A stretch of 64,000 nucleotides of DNA, from contig NW_005179008.1 in NCBI RefSeq assembly GCF_000350225.1, forward strand, positions 124,001 through 188,000. Direction: 5' to 3'. Position 1 is the stretch's first letter. Each line of letters begins with the position of its first letter. The stretch is from Chondrus crispus (lineage: Eukaryota; Rhodophyta; Florideophyceae; Gigartinales; Gigartinaceae). Under the pieces are notes generated by a model, which was given only the letters and a program-made list of their open reading frames with translations, did not search any database and was not told where the DNA came from. The translations under genes were made by a program, and so were the position numbers. This document shows, one piece after another, positions 29,060-39,360 of this stretch.

Positions 29060-31027
29060 TCAACCAAGATCACCGCGCTCGACATGACTACTGCCCGTAT
29101 TCTGTTTCTTTAGTTCCAAGAGAGTTCGTTTGTATGTATCCTTGAAGTCCTCAACATGTTCCGCAGGGATTTGCCTTAAAGTTGTCTCATTGACTGGTTC
29201 CTGTACATCTGCAATGAGAGGGACTCCTACAACGCGGCTTGATGCGGTGGTCCCAAGTGCTGAAGAACCAAAAAAGTGAGGTGGGAGCATGTGGGAAGAC
29301 CCAGGCCGAACATGCGGGGGCGCCGGCAGTACGTGTGGAGGCGCTGCCATCACAGCTTGCGATGGTTGAACGACATGTGATGCGGTTGGTACTCCCTGAT
29401 GAGGTGCCATAAGCTGCGGATACATTTGTGCGTAAAACATGGATGGCACTAGTCCTGACTTTCCCATGGCCAGCATGAGAGAACGAAGTTGGTTAAAATC
29501 CGGCATTCCAGACCTTTCAGCCGGTAAACTGGCCATGTCGTGAGATTGGTGTGTACTTGAACCTCGTATGTCCCCCTGCCGCACTACTTCACCAACATTA
29601 ACTGGGAGTCGCGAAGTGATCGGTTCAGGGCTTTGTTGAGCAGGAGCAATTGAGCCCAAAGCTTGAAGCTCATCCCGAATGTCTCCCCTGATCTTCTTGA
29701 CTTTAGTTGCAGAAGAAGGTGCCGAAAATCTTTCAAAAGGTGCATGGATACTTTCTGCCGCAATCAAGTCCACTTGACTATATTCTGGATGTGGGTCTCT
29801 TGCGGGCTTGGTAGTGGTGGGTGCTGGGGTGTCTGAGGCAGTCCTCTGGCCTGTAGTGCCGTTAAGCATATGTGGCTGCGTCCCTGGCACGGGCATGTTG
29901 TCATTAGTCGTAGGAAATCCAGCCAGAGAGGTGAATGCGTCATCGGGTGGTAGAGGGTGCATCAAAATATCCGACTGCTCACTTGGTTTGATTATACCTT
30001 CAGGTTTCGGCACCGGCAGAAAGACAGCACCGTCAGAACCCGGTAGTAAGATCTTGTGATCAAAGCAAAGGCGATGTCCTTCTTTTGGCACGACAGCAAA
30101 GACTAGACGTGGCTCATGTTGATTTTCGAGAACCTTCCGGAGCGGTCGGCGCGCCTGCACTTTTCTGCGCTCCTCGCTGTCCGTGCCCTCATCGTCGTCA
30201 TCTATGACTGGAGTCAAGGACATGTGATCAGAACACAAGGACCGTCGTCGCACTATCTTTTTTGGCCTAACGAGTGGTATAAAAAGATGGCTCTCGTTGT
30301 CTTCGAAGTCCTCATCTGATTCATGCATTTCAGATGAGTACTTTTCTTCAGCATCATTTGTTTCTGCAGAAGATAGACGAGAATCTCGCCTTCTCAAGCC
30401 TTGTGTCCTGCGGTCTACGAGAACAGCTTGGTCGTCCATGCCCTCATCAAATCGAGCATCAACCGTTCGCCGGGTTTGGTAACGAGTGCTATATGACCCG
30501 ACTTCTTCGTCACTGGCACCGAGCAATCCGTTCGAAGTAAGGTCTATAGATGCCCTCCTTCTCGTGTTCACTGAGGCATGTGGCGAAGACTGCAGGGCGA
30601 TTCCCCGGCTCGGTCGCTTCAGTTGCTTCCGTGAGGACACATGGCGGTCTTCATGAAGGCCATACGCATCTTGTGATCTAGGCCTCTTTCTGGGGTCCTC
30701 TTTATACCTTGCGGTTGATATTGAGCCCCGCAGTTCTGCTACGACATGAGCAATGAATCGATTCTTTAACTCGTGGGAAAGCTCACGAAACTTAGCACGT
30801 GATGCGTGGTCTGCCGTGGAATGGCGTGATGCCCTACAAACGTCAGTAATGGCATCCTCCAAATACAAGCTGAATCCAGCAGCAGATCGTGAGATAGAAG
30901 TAGCGCGGGGAATACCGCCCCTTCCAGCCCGTGGGGCAGATCTTCGTCGGGGTATTGAACGACGTGAAGACGGAAACGGAATACGACGAAAAGTTTCCGG
31001 GTCGCAACCGGCCGGGTGGCGCTCCAT
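29060..31027 (-). CDS. Orphan low-complexity, probably nuclear protein
   Basis: No family is recognised. From the ATG at 31027 the product is 655 residues. Basic stretches (KRPRSQDAYG, RRPLRKVLE, PKKIVRRRSL) resemble nuclear localisation signals, and an acidic run (DDDDEGTDSEE) follows the last. The C-terminal third is Pro/His/Met-rich (MAAPPHVLPAPPHVRPGSSH). A helix at the end (AEHVEDFKDTYKRTLLELKK) looks like the only folded piece. The frame continues upstream of 31027 through CRNCFSCAKLS, a Cys-rich stretch that could be part of the protein through an unrecognised first exon starting at the ATG at 31112. It shares orientation with the next orphan gene, 600 bp upstream. Confidence 0.65.
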   Translation of the reverse strand: MERHPAGCDPETFRRIPFPSSRRSIPRRRSAPRAGRGGIPRATSISRSAAGFSLYLEDAITDVCRASRHSTADHASRAKFRELSHELKNRFIAHVVAELRGSISTARYKEDPRKRPRSQDAYGLHEDRHVSSRKQLKRPSRGIALQSSPHASVNTRRRASIDLTSNGLLGASDEEVGSYSTRYQTRRTVDARFDEGMDDQAVLVDRRTQGLRRRDSRLSSAETNDAEEKYSSEMHESDEDFEDNESHLFIPLVRPKKIVRRRSLCSDHMSLTPVIDDDDEGTDSEERRKVQARRPLRKVLENQHEPRLVFAVVPKEGHRLCFDHKILLPGSDGAVFLPVPKPEGIIKPSEQSDILMHPLPPDDAFTSLAGFPTTNDNMPVPGTQPHMLNGTTGQRTASDTPAPTTTKPARDPHPEYSQVDLIAAESIHAPFERFSAPSSATKVKKIRGDIRDELQALGSIAPAQQSPEPITSRLPVNVGEVVRQGDIRGSSTHQSHDMASLPAERSGMPDFNQLRSLMLAMGKSGLVPSMFYAQMYPQLMAPHQGVPTASHVVQPSQAVMAAPPHVLPAPPHVRPGSSHMLPPHFFGSSALGTTASSRVVGVPLIADVQEPVNETTLRQIPAEHVEDFKDTYKRTLLELKKQNTGSSHVERGDLG

Positions 31028-31633
31028 CCTTCTTGCAGAGACGGCTGGCTTAAGATTCGATAGCTTAGCACAGGAAAAGCAGTTGCGACACCTCAGTGTT
31101 ACCAAAATCCATGGCGCCTCGGGCTTGAATGGTCACACCACTTGCGAAAAGCGAGCTAAATTTTTTGAGATAATTTAAGTGGCTTGGCTCACACACCAAC
31201 GGGTGGCAACCCTACATGGATCACAATGATTTGTTCTCCAAAATAAACCAATCCATACCAGGAACAACTCTTGCCCTGCCTGTTCTGTGCATCTTGGGGC
31301 ATTGTTTAGCCTGCAACCACAAAAAGGATGATCTGAATAGGCTCAAATAACGGCAGCACGGCCCAGAAACACGGAAAATCCGCTTGTGCAGCATGTAGCC
31401 AATCAATCGCCATAGCTTTGCCGCTCTCCACGTCTGCTGTCGTACAGTCTTTTGCGAGCTGAACATCGAGTTGCCAAGGAGGCTGCTTCCACACCGAAGT
31501 GAGAGTATGTTCTTCAACGCACCCCACAACAATCGAAAGTGTCTTGCGCCCGTGCTGCTACCGGCCCTTCTACCACGATTCACATTCAGACAACTTCCGT
31601 AAAAAGCCACGAAACAGCGATACCGACTCCGCA

Positions 31634-33964
31634 TCAATCGCATATACTGGGGACAAACGCGTTGGCAAAACTTCTTAACGTAACAGCGTCATCGCCATTC
31701 GTCCCAACGCGCACGCAAATCTTTTCGAGGCTCTCAGATGAAAGCCAATTCAGAATTCCGCTTCCTCCCTTATCTTCATTCAGTACTCTAATAGTCGCCT
31801 CAACAGGATCAGCAATCGTCGTTCTCTGGCAGATAACGCGGAAAAGACCCCAAGAAGCCTCAAACTCTGCCCATGTATTTCTGTCATGCTTAGTGCGGTC
31901 TGCATGAATCTTGCAGTACGCTGCCAGCTTTTCATCAACAGTGAGCGAAAACTTATCTTCAACGACACACTTGGATCCGCTAGATGCCGTCCACGACCCG
32001 ATGACATTCGCGAAGGACGCAGCGCGTGCTTGCGACAAATCACCAAAGTGGTCCACAACAGCCCTTTCTACAAACACAGAAGGCCTCCCTTCATCCGCCA
32101 AAATGTTCACAATCCCAAACGGGTTTCCATGGAGACACTCAACCACATGGTTTGTATACTCTTCATCCCCGAGTAGTGATCGCAACTCTGCAATAGAGGC
32201 TCGGAGACATCTTTTCGCTGAGAGAAATGATTCCACAAGCTTCACGGCTATGCGTCGGTCCCGAACTTTCATCTGCGACTCTAAACAATCGATTTGTGTC
32301 TCTCTTACTGCTTCAGATAGTCTCACTCTGTCTTGTTCACTAATGAGCTTCCCAAGACAAACAAACCGGTTTCCCTTCTCTGCTAGTTGAGACAGTGAGG
32401 AGAAAGAACAAAGTAGCAATTTTTCCACGACGAGATGCAAAGAAATACCAGCTTTTTCCAGCACTTCACGCCGGAATTCCAGTCGCAGCTTTCCCTGTGA
32501 ATGCAGAGAGTCATGTAGGTAGTCAGCACTGGCTTGCAGCTTCAGCGATTCAGCTCGATACAAAGCTATGAGAAACGCGAGTCGTGACGGGCAATCGAAG
32601 TTTGAGCTTTCAGATACCTGTTCCACCTTGGCTTCTGAGTCTCTTTTGTCGGGTAAGACGGTACATATCTCTTTGAGTTTCGCGAAACTTGGCACTTGCC
32701 GCAACCTTCCTGCGAAGCCTTCGACCTTTCTCGATATCCGATTTATCTCTTCATCCGGTACGCCTTCCGAATCTGGCAATTCCCGAATCGCACTGAACCA
32801 ACTGTTCGTTTTCTGTCTCGCCGCCTCTTCGTCATTGTAATTGTCATCTTCATGCACGGAGAGTACTTCCGAGTCATCAATATACACCCCATCTTCCTTC
32901 ATTTGAGCGATCGTCTCTGTACCATTGAGAACGTCAAAAGCTCGCTGTTTGCGATGCAAATATCTCCACCCAGCAGAGGCAAGAGTCTCCCTGGCGTCTC
33001 GAATGCTTTCTCCTCGCATGGGATGGCCTTTCCGCCGCCGAGGGCCAGACAATCTTGACTCCTTGCTTCCTGCAAGACTGCGCGTAATGCGATGTTGGTC
33101 GCGATGTCCAGCGAGAATCTGTCGAAAGCGAAAGCGCTTAATTTCAAATGGCTTGCGTTCAGCCAGCCGGGCGATGACGGCAAGCGCGTGGACACGACGT
33201 AGTTCGCGTGAGTCTATGACCATGTCGTGTGCAACCTTCTCCACGTAGGCCGCGCATGGTAGGCGATTTCGGTAGACGCTGTCTAAAGTGTGTAGAGCAG
33301 TAATGTAGCGATGTGCAAGGCGTGTTTCTACTGGGATAGCACGCAAGGACGACATCTCCACTCGAGGGTGTACATTGCTTAACGGATGCTCGTTTCCCAC
33401 ATTGGGCTCACTCCGAGGCCATTTGGTTCCGCGCACTCTCTTCGTCTGGAATGGTGATGCACTTTGTCGAGAGAAAGTGCGACGATCGCTTCCACCTCCC
33501 TCGTCGGATGGGACACTCGCGCAGTCGGGAGAGCGAGGGCGTTTTCGACTCACTTGAAGATTTCTCAGGTGTTCAGCCGTTTGCGATTCACGTCGATTTG
33601 GGGCGGAGAAGTCCCCAGGGACTGAAGTGATCAACTCAGGCGGTGGGCCACGTTCACTTTGCCGTGTCGGAGATCCGAAGTCTCGATCACTGCCAGTCGC
33701 AATGTGGGTATGGGGCGTGCGATGTGGGCCAGCACTCAGGTCGCCGAGTTGTTGTGCTGGCGAAGGTCGACGTGTCTCGTCAGATTCGGGGGTAGACAGG
33801 GGAGGCGGAATCTGGGCAGCAAGTGGCGGCGGCGAGCTATTGCTTGAGGGCAGCGGAGAGTTGCGGTTGTCATCGGAAGGTACAGAAGTGTACGCAGGGG
33901 TTCGGGAAGGAGAGGGAGGGACTGTCGATGCAGATGATAAACTGGCAGATGGCCGCGAGGTCAT
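31634..33964 (-). CDS. Orphan protein with disordered N-terminus and helical C-terminal half
   Basis: The 776-residue product starts at the ATG at 33964. The first 200 residues are Ser/Pro/Arg-rich and probably disordered, with basic clusters (SRKRPRSPD, KTKRVRGTKWPR) that could act as nuclear signals. From about residue 215 the sequence becomes regular and helical (RVHALAVIARLAERKPFEIK, then RFRFRQILAGHRDQHR), and the last 400 residues look like a large all-helical repeat fold. No family is recognised. It shares a 486-bp divergent promoter with the phytyl-ester-synthase-like gene. Confidence 0.75.
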   Translation of the reverse strand: MTSRPSASLSSASTVPPSPSRTPAYTSVPSDDNRNSPLPSSNSSPPPLAAQIPPPLSTPESDETRRPSPAQQLGDLSAGPHRTPHTHIATGSDRDFGSPTRQSERGPPPELITSVPGDFSAPNRRESQTAEHLRNLQVSRKRPRSPDCASVPSDEGGGSDRRTFSRQSASPFQTKRVRGTKWPRSEPNVGNEHPLSNVHPRVEMSSLRAIPVETRLAHRYITALHTLDSVYRNRLPCAAYVEKVAHDMVIDSRELRRVHALAVIARLAERKPFEIKRFRFRQILAGHRDQHRITRSLAGSKESRLSGPRRRKGHPMRGESIRDARETLASAGWRYLHRKQRAFDVLNGTETIAQMKEDGVYIDDSEVLSVHEDDNYNDEEAARQKTNSWFSAIRELPDSEGVPDEEINRISRKVEGFAGRLRQVPSFAKLKEICTVLPDKRDSEAKVEQVSESSNFDCPSRLAFLIALYRAESLKLQASADYLHDSLHSQGKLRLEFRREVLEKAGISLHLVVEKLLLCSFSSLSQLAEKGNRFVCLGKLISEQDRVRLSEAVRETQIDCLESQMKVRDRRIAVKLVESFLSAKRCLRASIAELRSLLGDEEYTNHVVECLHGNPFGIVNILADEGRPSVFVERAVVDHFGDLSQARAASFANVIGSWTASSGSKCVVEDKFSLTVDEKLAAYCKIHADRTKHDRNTWAEFEASWGLFRVICQRTTIADPVEATIRVLNEDKGGSGILNWLSSESLEKICVRVGTNGDDAVTLRSFANAFVPSICD

Positions 33965-34125
33965 GGTGGCTGCGGTGTACCCATTAAAAGACTCTGAGGA
34001 TAAAAGGCAAATGCAGCGGCGGCCTTCATACAGCACGGGAGCGACACAACAAATGGCGATACGTGTGATAGCATGGGTCTAACAACGGTGAGCGCGAGAT
34101 GGTCGAGAGATTGCCTTGATGTTTG

Positions 34126-34135
34126 TACACGTGTA
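34126..34135. promoter_or_regulatory. TACACGTGTA palindrome in divergent promoter
   Basis: A perfect 10-bp palindrome with a CACGTG core lies between the start codons of the orphan gene (33964) and the three-domain acyltransferase gene (34451). It is one of several copies in this window. Confidence 0.45.
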
Positions 34136-34450
34136 TGACAAGAGGAAGGGACACTGCTGGTATGCGCCGTGTTGCGAACCGGCAAGAGCTTCCAACCAAT
34201 AAATATTCGACATTTGGAGGGCCATGCACTTGATCCGCACGGCACTTCTCAGACCAGTGCCCTCCCGATAAGTGGCTCTGTGAGCCCAATGCTGCTTTTG
34301 TCACGACATGTGAGAGCTGCGTATTGCCAAACCTCGGACCTCAGTGAGCATCAAACGCAACTTTCTGCTTCTCATGCATATACCGAGCATCACCGGAGAG
34401 AAGCACTTCTTCTTCGCCGGCCTCAGACCAAGTCACAACTTCTGTCCAAC

Positions 34451-37348
34451 ATGATATCATTCATTACATGCGCCCCGCTCACCTCTCGACCTGCATTCTT
34501 GGGCACATCAACCTCGCCATCGACACCCCCCACCCACTCTCCCTCTCGCCTCTCTCGTGTCATTCAAGTGACCGCTACAGCCACGCAGCCCTCCAAAACA
34601 GATGTCTTATCCGAACCTAGAGCGCCCGAATCGGACCTGCCACCGGCGCAACCCACACAGCCCCCGTCGTTACCCGCCGGGTTGGGGAATGCCGTTCCCT
34701 ATTTTGCCTACTTTTCCAATATGAATCCCAACAAAATTGGTCCCATGTCACGCCTTCGGCTTCGACGATTCCCAATCCTTCACTCCGCCGTCGCTGTCCT
34801 CGACAACCATCGTCTTGTCTTCAACCTTCCTGGGCTACCGCCTGAGCCCGCCAACGCTAATATAGAGCGCAGCAGAGGCTCACAAGTACATGGCATCGTT
34901 CATTGGGTTAATCGAGATGAGTTTCAAAGACTTTCCTTGTCAGAGGGGGTCCCCCCAGAAGACAGCCCGCTGAATGCGCTCCCAGATCTTCTCAAAGTCG
35001 GTTGCACAGAGCAAATCACGGTTTCAGTTCGCACAGGACCAAGCGAGGAAGATCGTATCGACGTGCGAGCGAAGACCTTCGTCTTCTATGGAAAGAGGAC
35101 ACCGGCATTCATTCGTAACGCCATCAGACCGAGTAGACGATACGTCCAGGTCGCTATTGATGGCGCGGAGTTTTGGGGAATAGATCAGAGTTACGTTACC
35201 GATGTCCTGAAAAAGTTGGAAACAGCGGCCGGGTTTGCAGGCGGATTCGGACTCCATGTTGAACAGCGACCCCACATCTTGGATAGACCGAATCCAAACG
35301 TCAATTTTGGAAAGGTTTCTACTGAAATATACAGCCCGTGGCAGCCTATTCGTGCAAAGAGAGCAATGAAGGTGTTTGAAGAAAATGAAGAAAGCAGGGA
35401 TGACAGCAAATTGTCATTACTGTTTCTGTCTGACGCTTCGAAGGACCTAGCAACAGAGCGCAGGAAAATGTATTACATCCCCGGTATTGATGGCTCTGGG
35501 AAGAGCATTTTGTCACAGGTCGCAAACATTGACGAAGATGGGGAGTGGGTATTATCCAGTGTGAAGTACCCTTTTGGGAATAGGCAGTCGCCCGAAGAAC
35601 TGGCAAGCTCCATTCTGGAACTGATATATGATGATGCCAAAGGGGGCCCGGTATCAATTATTGGTGAAAGTATGGGCGGGGCATTGACCGTCATGGTATC
35701 ACGCGAGAACATACGCAGAAAGCGAAGTCAAGAGCAGAAAACACTGAACATTGACCTTGCTCTGATGATCAACCCTGCGACATGTTACAAGCGGTCTGCA
35801 GCAAGACCATTGTGGGAATTTTTGTTGTCTATTGGTTTTACTCACGAGCACTATACCGTTCTAATGCCCTTCATCCTTCTTCCTTTCATTCTTGATCCCG
35901 ACTCTGTGACGCAAGATATCGGCCCAGATCTGGTCCCTAGATTGCGCAAAATGTTGGCTGCCCTATCAAAAATGGCGGACATTTTGCCCCAAGACGCGTT
36001 GTCGCACCGAATGGGAATCCTCTCAAACTGTTCTATGTCCGGTCAGGAGCTTTCAGAGCTGACTCATGAGTTTGGACCTAACGAAATTGGCGTAATCAGC
36101 ACAGTCAACGATAACTTGATACCCAGTCTCTCTGAAAATTACCGCCTTCAGCGTTATATACCAAACATTTACTCTGCAGTTTTGCCGTATGGTGGACACT
36201 CGCCGATGTTCGACAAGCGCTTTGTTCTGCCGGATTTGTTAAGACCATTTAAAAATGGCTTCCGAAAGACTACGGAGTCTACCTCGCAAGAAACTGTTTC
36301 TCCAAATCTTGAGAAGCGGAGGGACGCACTGAGGAAGAAACTAGCAAAAAACTCAACTGATACGAATCCGACAGCAGATAAGTCTCTGGCTGAAATGAGC
36401 AGGCTGAAATCCCTTCTCGGACGTTGGAACACAGAATGCTCACCTGTCTTCGTCGGCGAAGAGAATCTTCCCGATCAGACTGACGGGAAACCTGTTCTGT
36501 TCATTTCAAACCACACGCTGTTGGGTTGGTTGGATGGAATGTATCCTAGCATGCGAATATTGTCCTCAAAGAAAACTCTTCTCCGTCCACTTGCACACCC
36601 TCGCCTGTTCGGCTCTGAGACCGTTCTTCTTCCGGGAACCACAACAGTCAGTTTAGACGAGGTTTCAGATTCGGGGGTAGTAATTGTGAGCCCTTCTGCC
36701 CTTCTCGAACAGTTGAGCAAGGGAAATTGGTGCATGCTGTTCCCCGGGGGTGCAAGAGAAGCATTGAAAGGTCAAAGCGATGAAAAGTACTCTCTTCATT
36801 GGCCAGACTCACCCGAATTTGTTCGTCCTTGTGCGCTGTTCGGAGCGACAATTATTCCTGTTTCCACAGTCGGAGCTGAAGACATGGTCAAACTTCTGGT
36901 GGATACCGAGGCCATGGGCAATTTCATAAGAACCGCAAACGATGCTCTGGGACGACCTGTCGATGTTGAAAGTGTCTTCGGAGACAACTCTCAAGCATGG
37001 AAAACCCAATCTACTTCACGACGACCCTTAATGGTGCCTCCTCTTGCTGTACCAACTCGTCCAGATCGACTGTACTACAGATTTGGAAAACCAATTGAAG
37101 TTCCAGCGGAGTGCCTCAACGACTCGACCCTGAGTATGAGTATTTACAAAAAGGTTAAAGAAGACGTTGCGGATGGTGTTCAAATCCTATTGCGAAGGAG
37201 GGAAGCGGACGCATACAGATCGCTTGAGAAGAGGAAAAGGTTTTGGCAAAGTTCTGATACAAGCATCGATCCACCTGCTAGCCCGGCGTGGCTCTGGACA
37301 AAAGGTTTAGGTGCATATCTGGATGAAGACTTGCAACCTCCATTGTGA
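34451..37348 (+). CDS. GGCT-like / alpha-beta hydrolase / acyltransferase fusion (phytyl ester synthase type)
   Basis: Three modules lie in one frame of 965 residues. The start at 34451 (MISFITCAPLTSRPAFLGTS) gives a plastid-type leader; in-frame ATGs further up exist (34289). Residues about 80-250 match the gamma-glutamylcyclotransferase (AIG2) fold: PYFAYFSNMN, HRLVFN, SQVHGIVHWVNRDEFQRLSL ending in SEG with the usual catalytic glutamate, then RYVQVAIDGAEFWG. Residues about 330-580 are an alpha/beta hydrolase with the nucleophile elbow GESMGG near 404. Residues about 640-900 are a DAGAT-type acyltransferase with NHTLLGWLD near 686 and FPGGAREAL near 763. The hydrolase-acyltransferase pair is the layout of plant PES1/PES2, which move acyl chains onto phytol and diacylglycerol in plastoglobules. 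The added N-terminal GGCT-like module is not part of the plant enzymes as I know them. Confidence 0.88.
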   Translation: MISFITCAPLTSRPAFLGTSTSPSTPPTHSPSRLSRVIQVTATATQPSKTDVLSEPRAPESDLPPAQPTQPPSLPAGLGNAVPYFAYFSNMNPNKIGPMSRLRLRRFPILHSAVAVLDNHRLVFNLPGLPPEPANANIERSRGSQVHGIVHWVNRDEFQRLSLSEGVPPEDSPLNALPDLLKVGCTEQITVSVRTGPSEEDRIDVRAKTFVFYGKRTPAFIRNAIRPSRRYVQVAIDGAEFWGIDQSYVTDVLKKLETAAGFAGGFGLHVEQRPHILDRPNPNVNFGKVSTEIYSPWQPIRAKRAMKVFEENEESRDDSKLSLLFLSDASKDLATERRKMYYIPGIDGSGKSILSQVANIDEDGEWVLSSVKYPFGNRQSPEELASSILELIYDDAKGGPVSIIGESMGGALTVMVSRENIRRKRSQEQKTLNIDLALMINPATCYKRSAARPLWEFLLSIGFTHEHYTVLMPFILLPFILDPDSVTQDIGPDLVPRLRKMLAALSKMADILPQDALSHRMGILSNCSMSGQELSELTHEFGPNEIGVISTVNDNLIPSLSENYRLQRYIPNIYSAVLPYGGHSPMFDKRFVLPDLLRPFKNGFRKTTESTSQETVSPNLEKRRDALRKKLAKNSTDTNPTADKSLAEMSRLKSLLGRWNTECSPVFVGEENLPDQTDGKPVLFISNHTLLGWLDGMYPSMRILSSKKTLLRPLAHPRLFGSETVLLPGTTTVSLDEVSDSGVVIVSPSALLEQLSKGNWCMLFPGGAREALKGQSDEKYSLHWPDSPEFVRPCALFGATIIPVSTVGAEDMVKLLVDTEAMGNFIRTANDALGRPVDVESVFGDNSQAWKTQSTSRRPLMVPPLAVPTRPDRLYYRFGKPIEVPAECLNDSTLSMSIYKKVKEDVADGVQILLRRREADAYRSLEKRKRFWQSSDTSIDPPASPAWLWTKGLGAYLDEDLQPPL

Positions 37349-37678
37349 GGGAAGCCAAACTGCTCATGTACCGTAGCTCAGTGAAACTGTTTCCGTGTCG
37401 TAGTAACTTTTGGCCAGTCTCTTAAAATTGTGAAATGCTCGCACGGCTGGTAAAATGTCTGCAGATATGAAGTCCAGCAAATTTCCCACCCACTACAGTC
37501 GTTTAGAACAGCGCGTGATAGCAAGTTTCATGAGATCGAGGAAAGTGAGTGTATTAACATTTATATTTCACAAGACGATCGTATACTGAGGAAGAACGAA
37601 AACGGAATACTGGTTAAACATACACGTTCCGTCTCTTAACATTCTGCTCACCTACAGGAAGAACTGAACAACGATTAG

Positions 37679-38287
37679 TTACTGCTGCCCAGAACCCCTG
37701 ACTGTTGTCTGGTCTTCGCCTACTGATTTCTTCTCTACCGCCTTCGCTTTGAAGAATCTACCCCTAAATCTTGGGCGGGTGTCGGCGAGACGCTTCCTCA
37801 CTTGGTACCGAATAACAGAAGACTGCTTCTTCCTGCGCATCTTCTTGGCTTTAAACCTTAGCACAGCTGCCTTTCGCTGCTCCGGAGTGTAGCGAGTGAT
37901 GGGAGAGGCCTGTGGCCTTGCGATGATATGCGGATGTTGTCCTTGAATGTGAATTGCAGAAAAGGGCGGCATGGCTGGATGAACTTGAAAAGTATGCGTC
38001 GGAATACTGTGCGCATAGTAGTGGGAACCGGCGAAGTGTGGGTGGGTGGGTACCAGTAGTTGCTCTCGCCACGGGCGACGAGGAGGGGATGACTGAGAGG
38101 GTTGGTATGGCGGAGTAGGGTACTCTGCGTCGATTCGCGTGGGAGAGTGTGGACTCTCGACGTTCTTGAAAGTAACTTTACCCTGATTGCTTGAGGGGTG
38201 TGGGTTGCGATGGCTTGTACTCATGCTGATGAGAGCAGAAACCAATTCAAGGTCCTGCGCAGTGTTCGTGAGGGAGGAGGACGTCAT
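37679..38287 (-). CDS. CCT-motif protein, putative transcription regulator
   Basis: The 202-residue protein starts at the ATG at 38287. Residues about 134-180 are a CCT motif (CONSTANS, CO-like, TOC1): QRKAAVLRFKAKKMRRKKQS followed by IRYQVRKRLADTRPR and a GRFF end. In plants this motif is a nuclear localisation and NF-Y- or DNA-binding module in clock and flowering regulators. There is no B-box, receiver or GATA finger; the rest is Pro/His/Ser-rich and probably disordered. A nuclear regulator is a reasonable inference; any link to light or the clock is family-based only. Confidence 0.85.
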   Translation of the reverse strand: MTSSSLTNTAQDLELVSALISMSTSHRNPHPSSNQGKVTFKNVESPHSPTRIDAEYPTPPYQPSQSSPPRRPWREQLLVPTHPHFAGSHYYAHSIPTHTFQVHPAMPPFSAIHIQGQHPHIIARPQASPITRYTPEQRKAAVLRFKAKKMRRKKQSSVIRYQVRKRLADTRPRFRGRFFKAKAVEKKSVGEDQTTVRGSGQQ

Positions 38288-39360
38288 TGCGATTGCTTGA
38301 GAATGAGGGCAGGAAGTTCAGGGAAGGGAGGGGTCGGTTGTGATGGGAGGAGATTTACTGCCGCGTATGGGCGGCAATATGTAGAAGAAAACCTACCGGA
38401 TCTGTACGGTGGCGGGACAGATGAAAAGCGGGCGGAATGCAGTGACGGGAGGCGGAAGACCAGAGGCTGAAAAGAAGATTTGGGGCTGTGCGCTGCGGGT
38501 AGCCAAGGAAGATGGAATTGGAGCGTTGATGGCGAGCTTCTAATGGTTTTTGGGAAGGAGAATTATATGTTCTGTGGTTGGAACTGCCGAAGGATTACCA
38601 CGGCAACCACACAGGAAGATTCTTTACATAGAGGCGCCCCTATCTGTTCGCCGCAGATATTTGTGCTGTAAAAGCTGAGGACCAATGAAAAGGATCAGAG
38701 GCGGGGGACATATCGGTGAGCGGGCGTTGCGGTGTCTGTTCGAAAAATATCATCCAAAAAATTATCCCAAATTCTGCTTCGGAGAGCCACAGCTAGATAC
38801 ATCCTGCACATGGGTATCTTCCGTTGTGCCCAGGACTACCACTCAGTGACGTCACCCTTCACCCCACATGACATGAATCGGGATTCCTTGCGTCAAGGCT
38901 CTTGAACGCCACTTATTTCGGAAACTAGAAGGTGGCCCCTCCATCTGGCCCAATCTCGAGTTATCAGGATGGTACCGTCGGTCCTCAGGTTTTAGTCAAG
39001 ATTGCACTGTCGACGTGTAGGATGGACACGGCCCCATGCTGACCAACGGGCTCATCACCAGCATGAGTCGTTGGCCACTACCAGCCCCGTCGCGGATACG
39101 TGCAGCCTCTTTCCTTGTCATTTCCAACTCCTGCACCCTGAAGACACTACTCTTTTCAAGACGTAAACTGAGTGCAGTGGTGCGTCGTCGGTTAGCAATT
39201 TCAAAGAAGTCCCGCCAAACCAAAGAGCAAATGCACGGGCGGGATCGTATAGAGCTCTACCGCAGGGTAGCCCTGCTACTCAAATTTCTATTCTGTAAAC
39301 CGGGTGGCTTTATACGGGACTGGACGTATGTAACGTAGATCTAGCAGGCACAAAGAAGAC
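38288..39360. other. Intergenic stretch, possible 3' exons of next gene
   Basis: A 75-codon minus-strand frame at 38996-39223 may belong to the multi-exon gene upstream, but no supported splice joins it. Elsewhere nothing coding is apparent. Confidence 0.3.

Noticed and set aside
38996..39223. 75-codon minus-strand frame downstream of the multi-exon gene
   Set aside because: It could be a last exon, but all three frames are open in part of it and no in-phase junction was found.
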